Positions 13,034 through 13,054 of a stretch of 13,054 nt of DNA are shown piece after piece. The stretch is from JBQTII01 sp052388275 (GTDB lineage: Bacteria; Actinomycetota; Actinomycetes; Sporichthyales; Sporichthyaceae). Numbering within the stretch: the stretch's first letter is position 1; each line of letters starts with the position of its first letter. Both the position numbers and the translations under genes were made by a program. The stretch spans positions 1 through 13,054 of the forward strand of contig JBQTII010000074.1 of the NCBI GenBank assembly GCA_052388275.1, read 5' to 3'. The notes beneath the pieces were generated by a model. The model was not told the origin of the DNA. It searched no databases and saw only the letters and a list, made by a program, of their open reading frames with translations.

Positions 13034-13039
13034 TACCGT
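13034..13039 (+). promoter_or_regulatory. Putative -10 hexamer TACCGT, leaderless start
   Basis: TACCGT is followed by 7 nt and then GTG (13047), the same spacing as at the other TAnnnT starts of this window. No ribosome binding site precedes the GTG. Confidence 0.35.
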
Positions 13040-13046
13040 GAGCGCC

Positions 13047-13054
13047 GTGACCCC
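13047..13054 (+). CDS. First codons of a possible gene, cut by the window edge
   Basis: Only GTG ACC CC is present, placed 7 nt after TACCGT. The call rests on that spacing alone, and the product cannot be named. If real, it diverges from the HAD phosphatase gene with the 40-bp palindrome between them. Confidence 0.25.

Overview
The window is high-GC DNA (around 70% by eye) with dense, mostly ATG-started genes and GGAGG-type ribosome binding sites. It carries a bacterial proteasome activator (Bpa) ending in GQYL, an actinobacterial class F sortase remnant, a SWIM/SNF2-type N-terminus and NERD-type and YbjN/TY-Chap-type proteins. This points to a chromosomal segment of a proteasome-bearing actinomycete; the genus cannot be fixed from the sequence. 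No rRNA, tRNA, CRISPR array, insertion sequence or phage gene was seen.

Left part (1-4659). The start of a probable SWIM-zinc-finger/SNF2-helicase gene leaves the window on the minus strand. A small basic membrane protein gene (387-626, +) runs tail-to-tail into a two-gene minus-strand operon: a 535-residue protein with TY-Chap/YbjN-like domains (1883-3490), followed 19 bp later by a lipoprotein with two PDZ domains (577-1863). Divergent from this operon, across a 209-bp region with DnaA-box-like words and two hairpins, lies a DUF1444 (YtpQ-like) gene (3700-4659, +).

Middle part (4660-7927). Two 80-bp tandem repeats lie directly before a stand-alone molybdopterin oxidoreductase gene (4886-7111, +). 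Each repeat carries a ribosome binding site and a 27-codon ORF whose TGA overlaps the next ATG (ATGA), so the array ends exactly at the oxidoreductase start codon. This resembles the organisation of mycobacterial MIRUs. The oxidoreductase is followed by a strong double hairpin and a convergent gene for a secreted Ig-like protein (7181-7927, -).

Right part (8120-13054). A small J-domain protein gene (-) and a NERD-domain protein gene (+) diverge from a 72-bp region. A small signal-peptide/one-TM protein gene (9247-9633, -) converges on the NERD gene. Then comes a 520-bp gene-free stretch with a 62-bp tandem repeat (2.8 copies) and an 11-bp inverted repeat over the start of a PIG3-like quinone oxidoreductase gene (10156-11136, +). 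That gene is followed by bpa (11231-11770, +). Downstream of bpa, pointing toward it, is the C-terminal third of a class F sortase without its N-terminal part, bordered by a more AT-rich patch. The window ends with a Cof-type HAD phosphatase gene (12085-12921, -), a perfect 18-bp-arm palindrome, and the first codons of a probable divergent gene.

A recurring feature is a TAnnnT hexamer 7-8 nt before an ATG or GTG with no ribosome binding site, suggesting that several genes here are transcribed as leaderless mRNAs.
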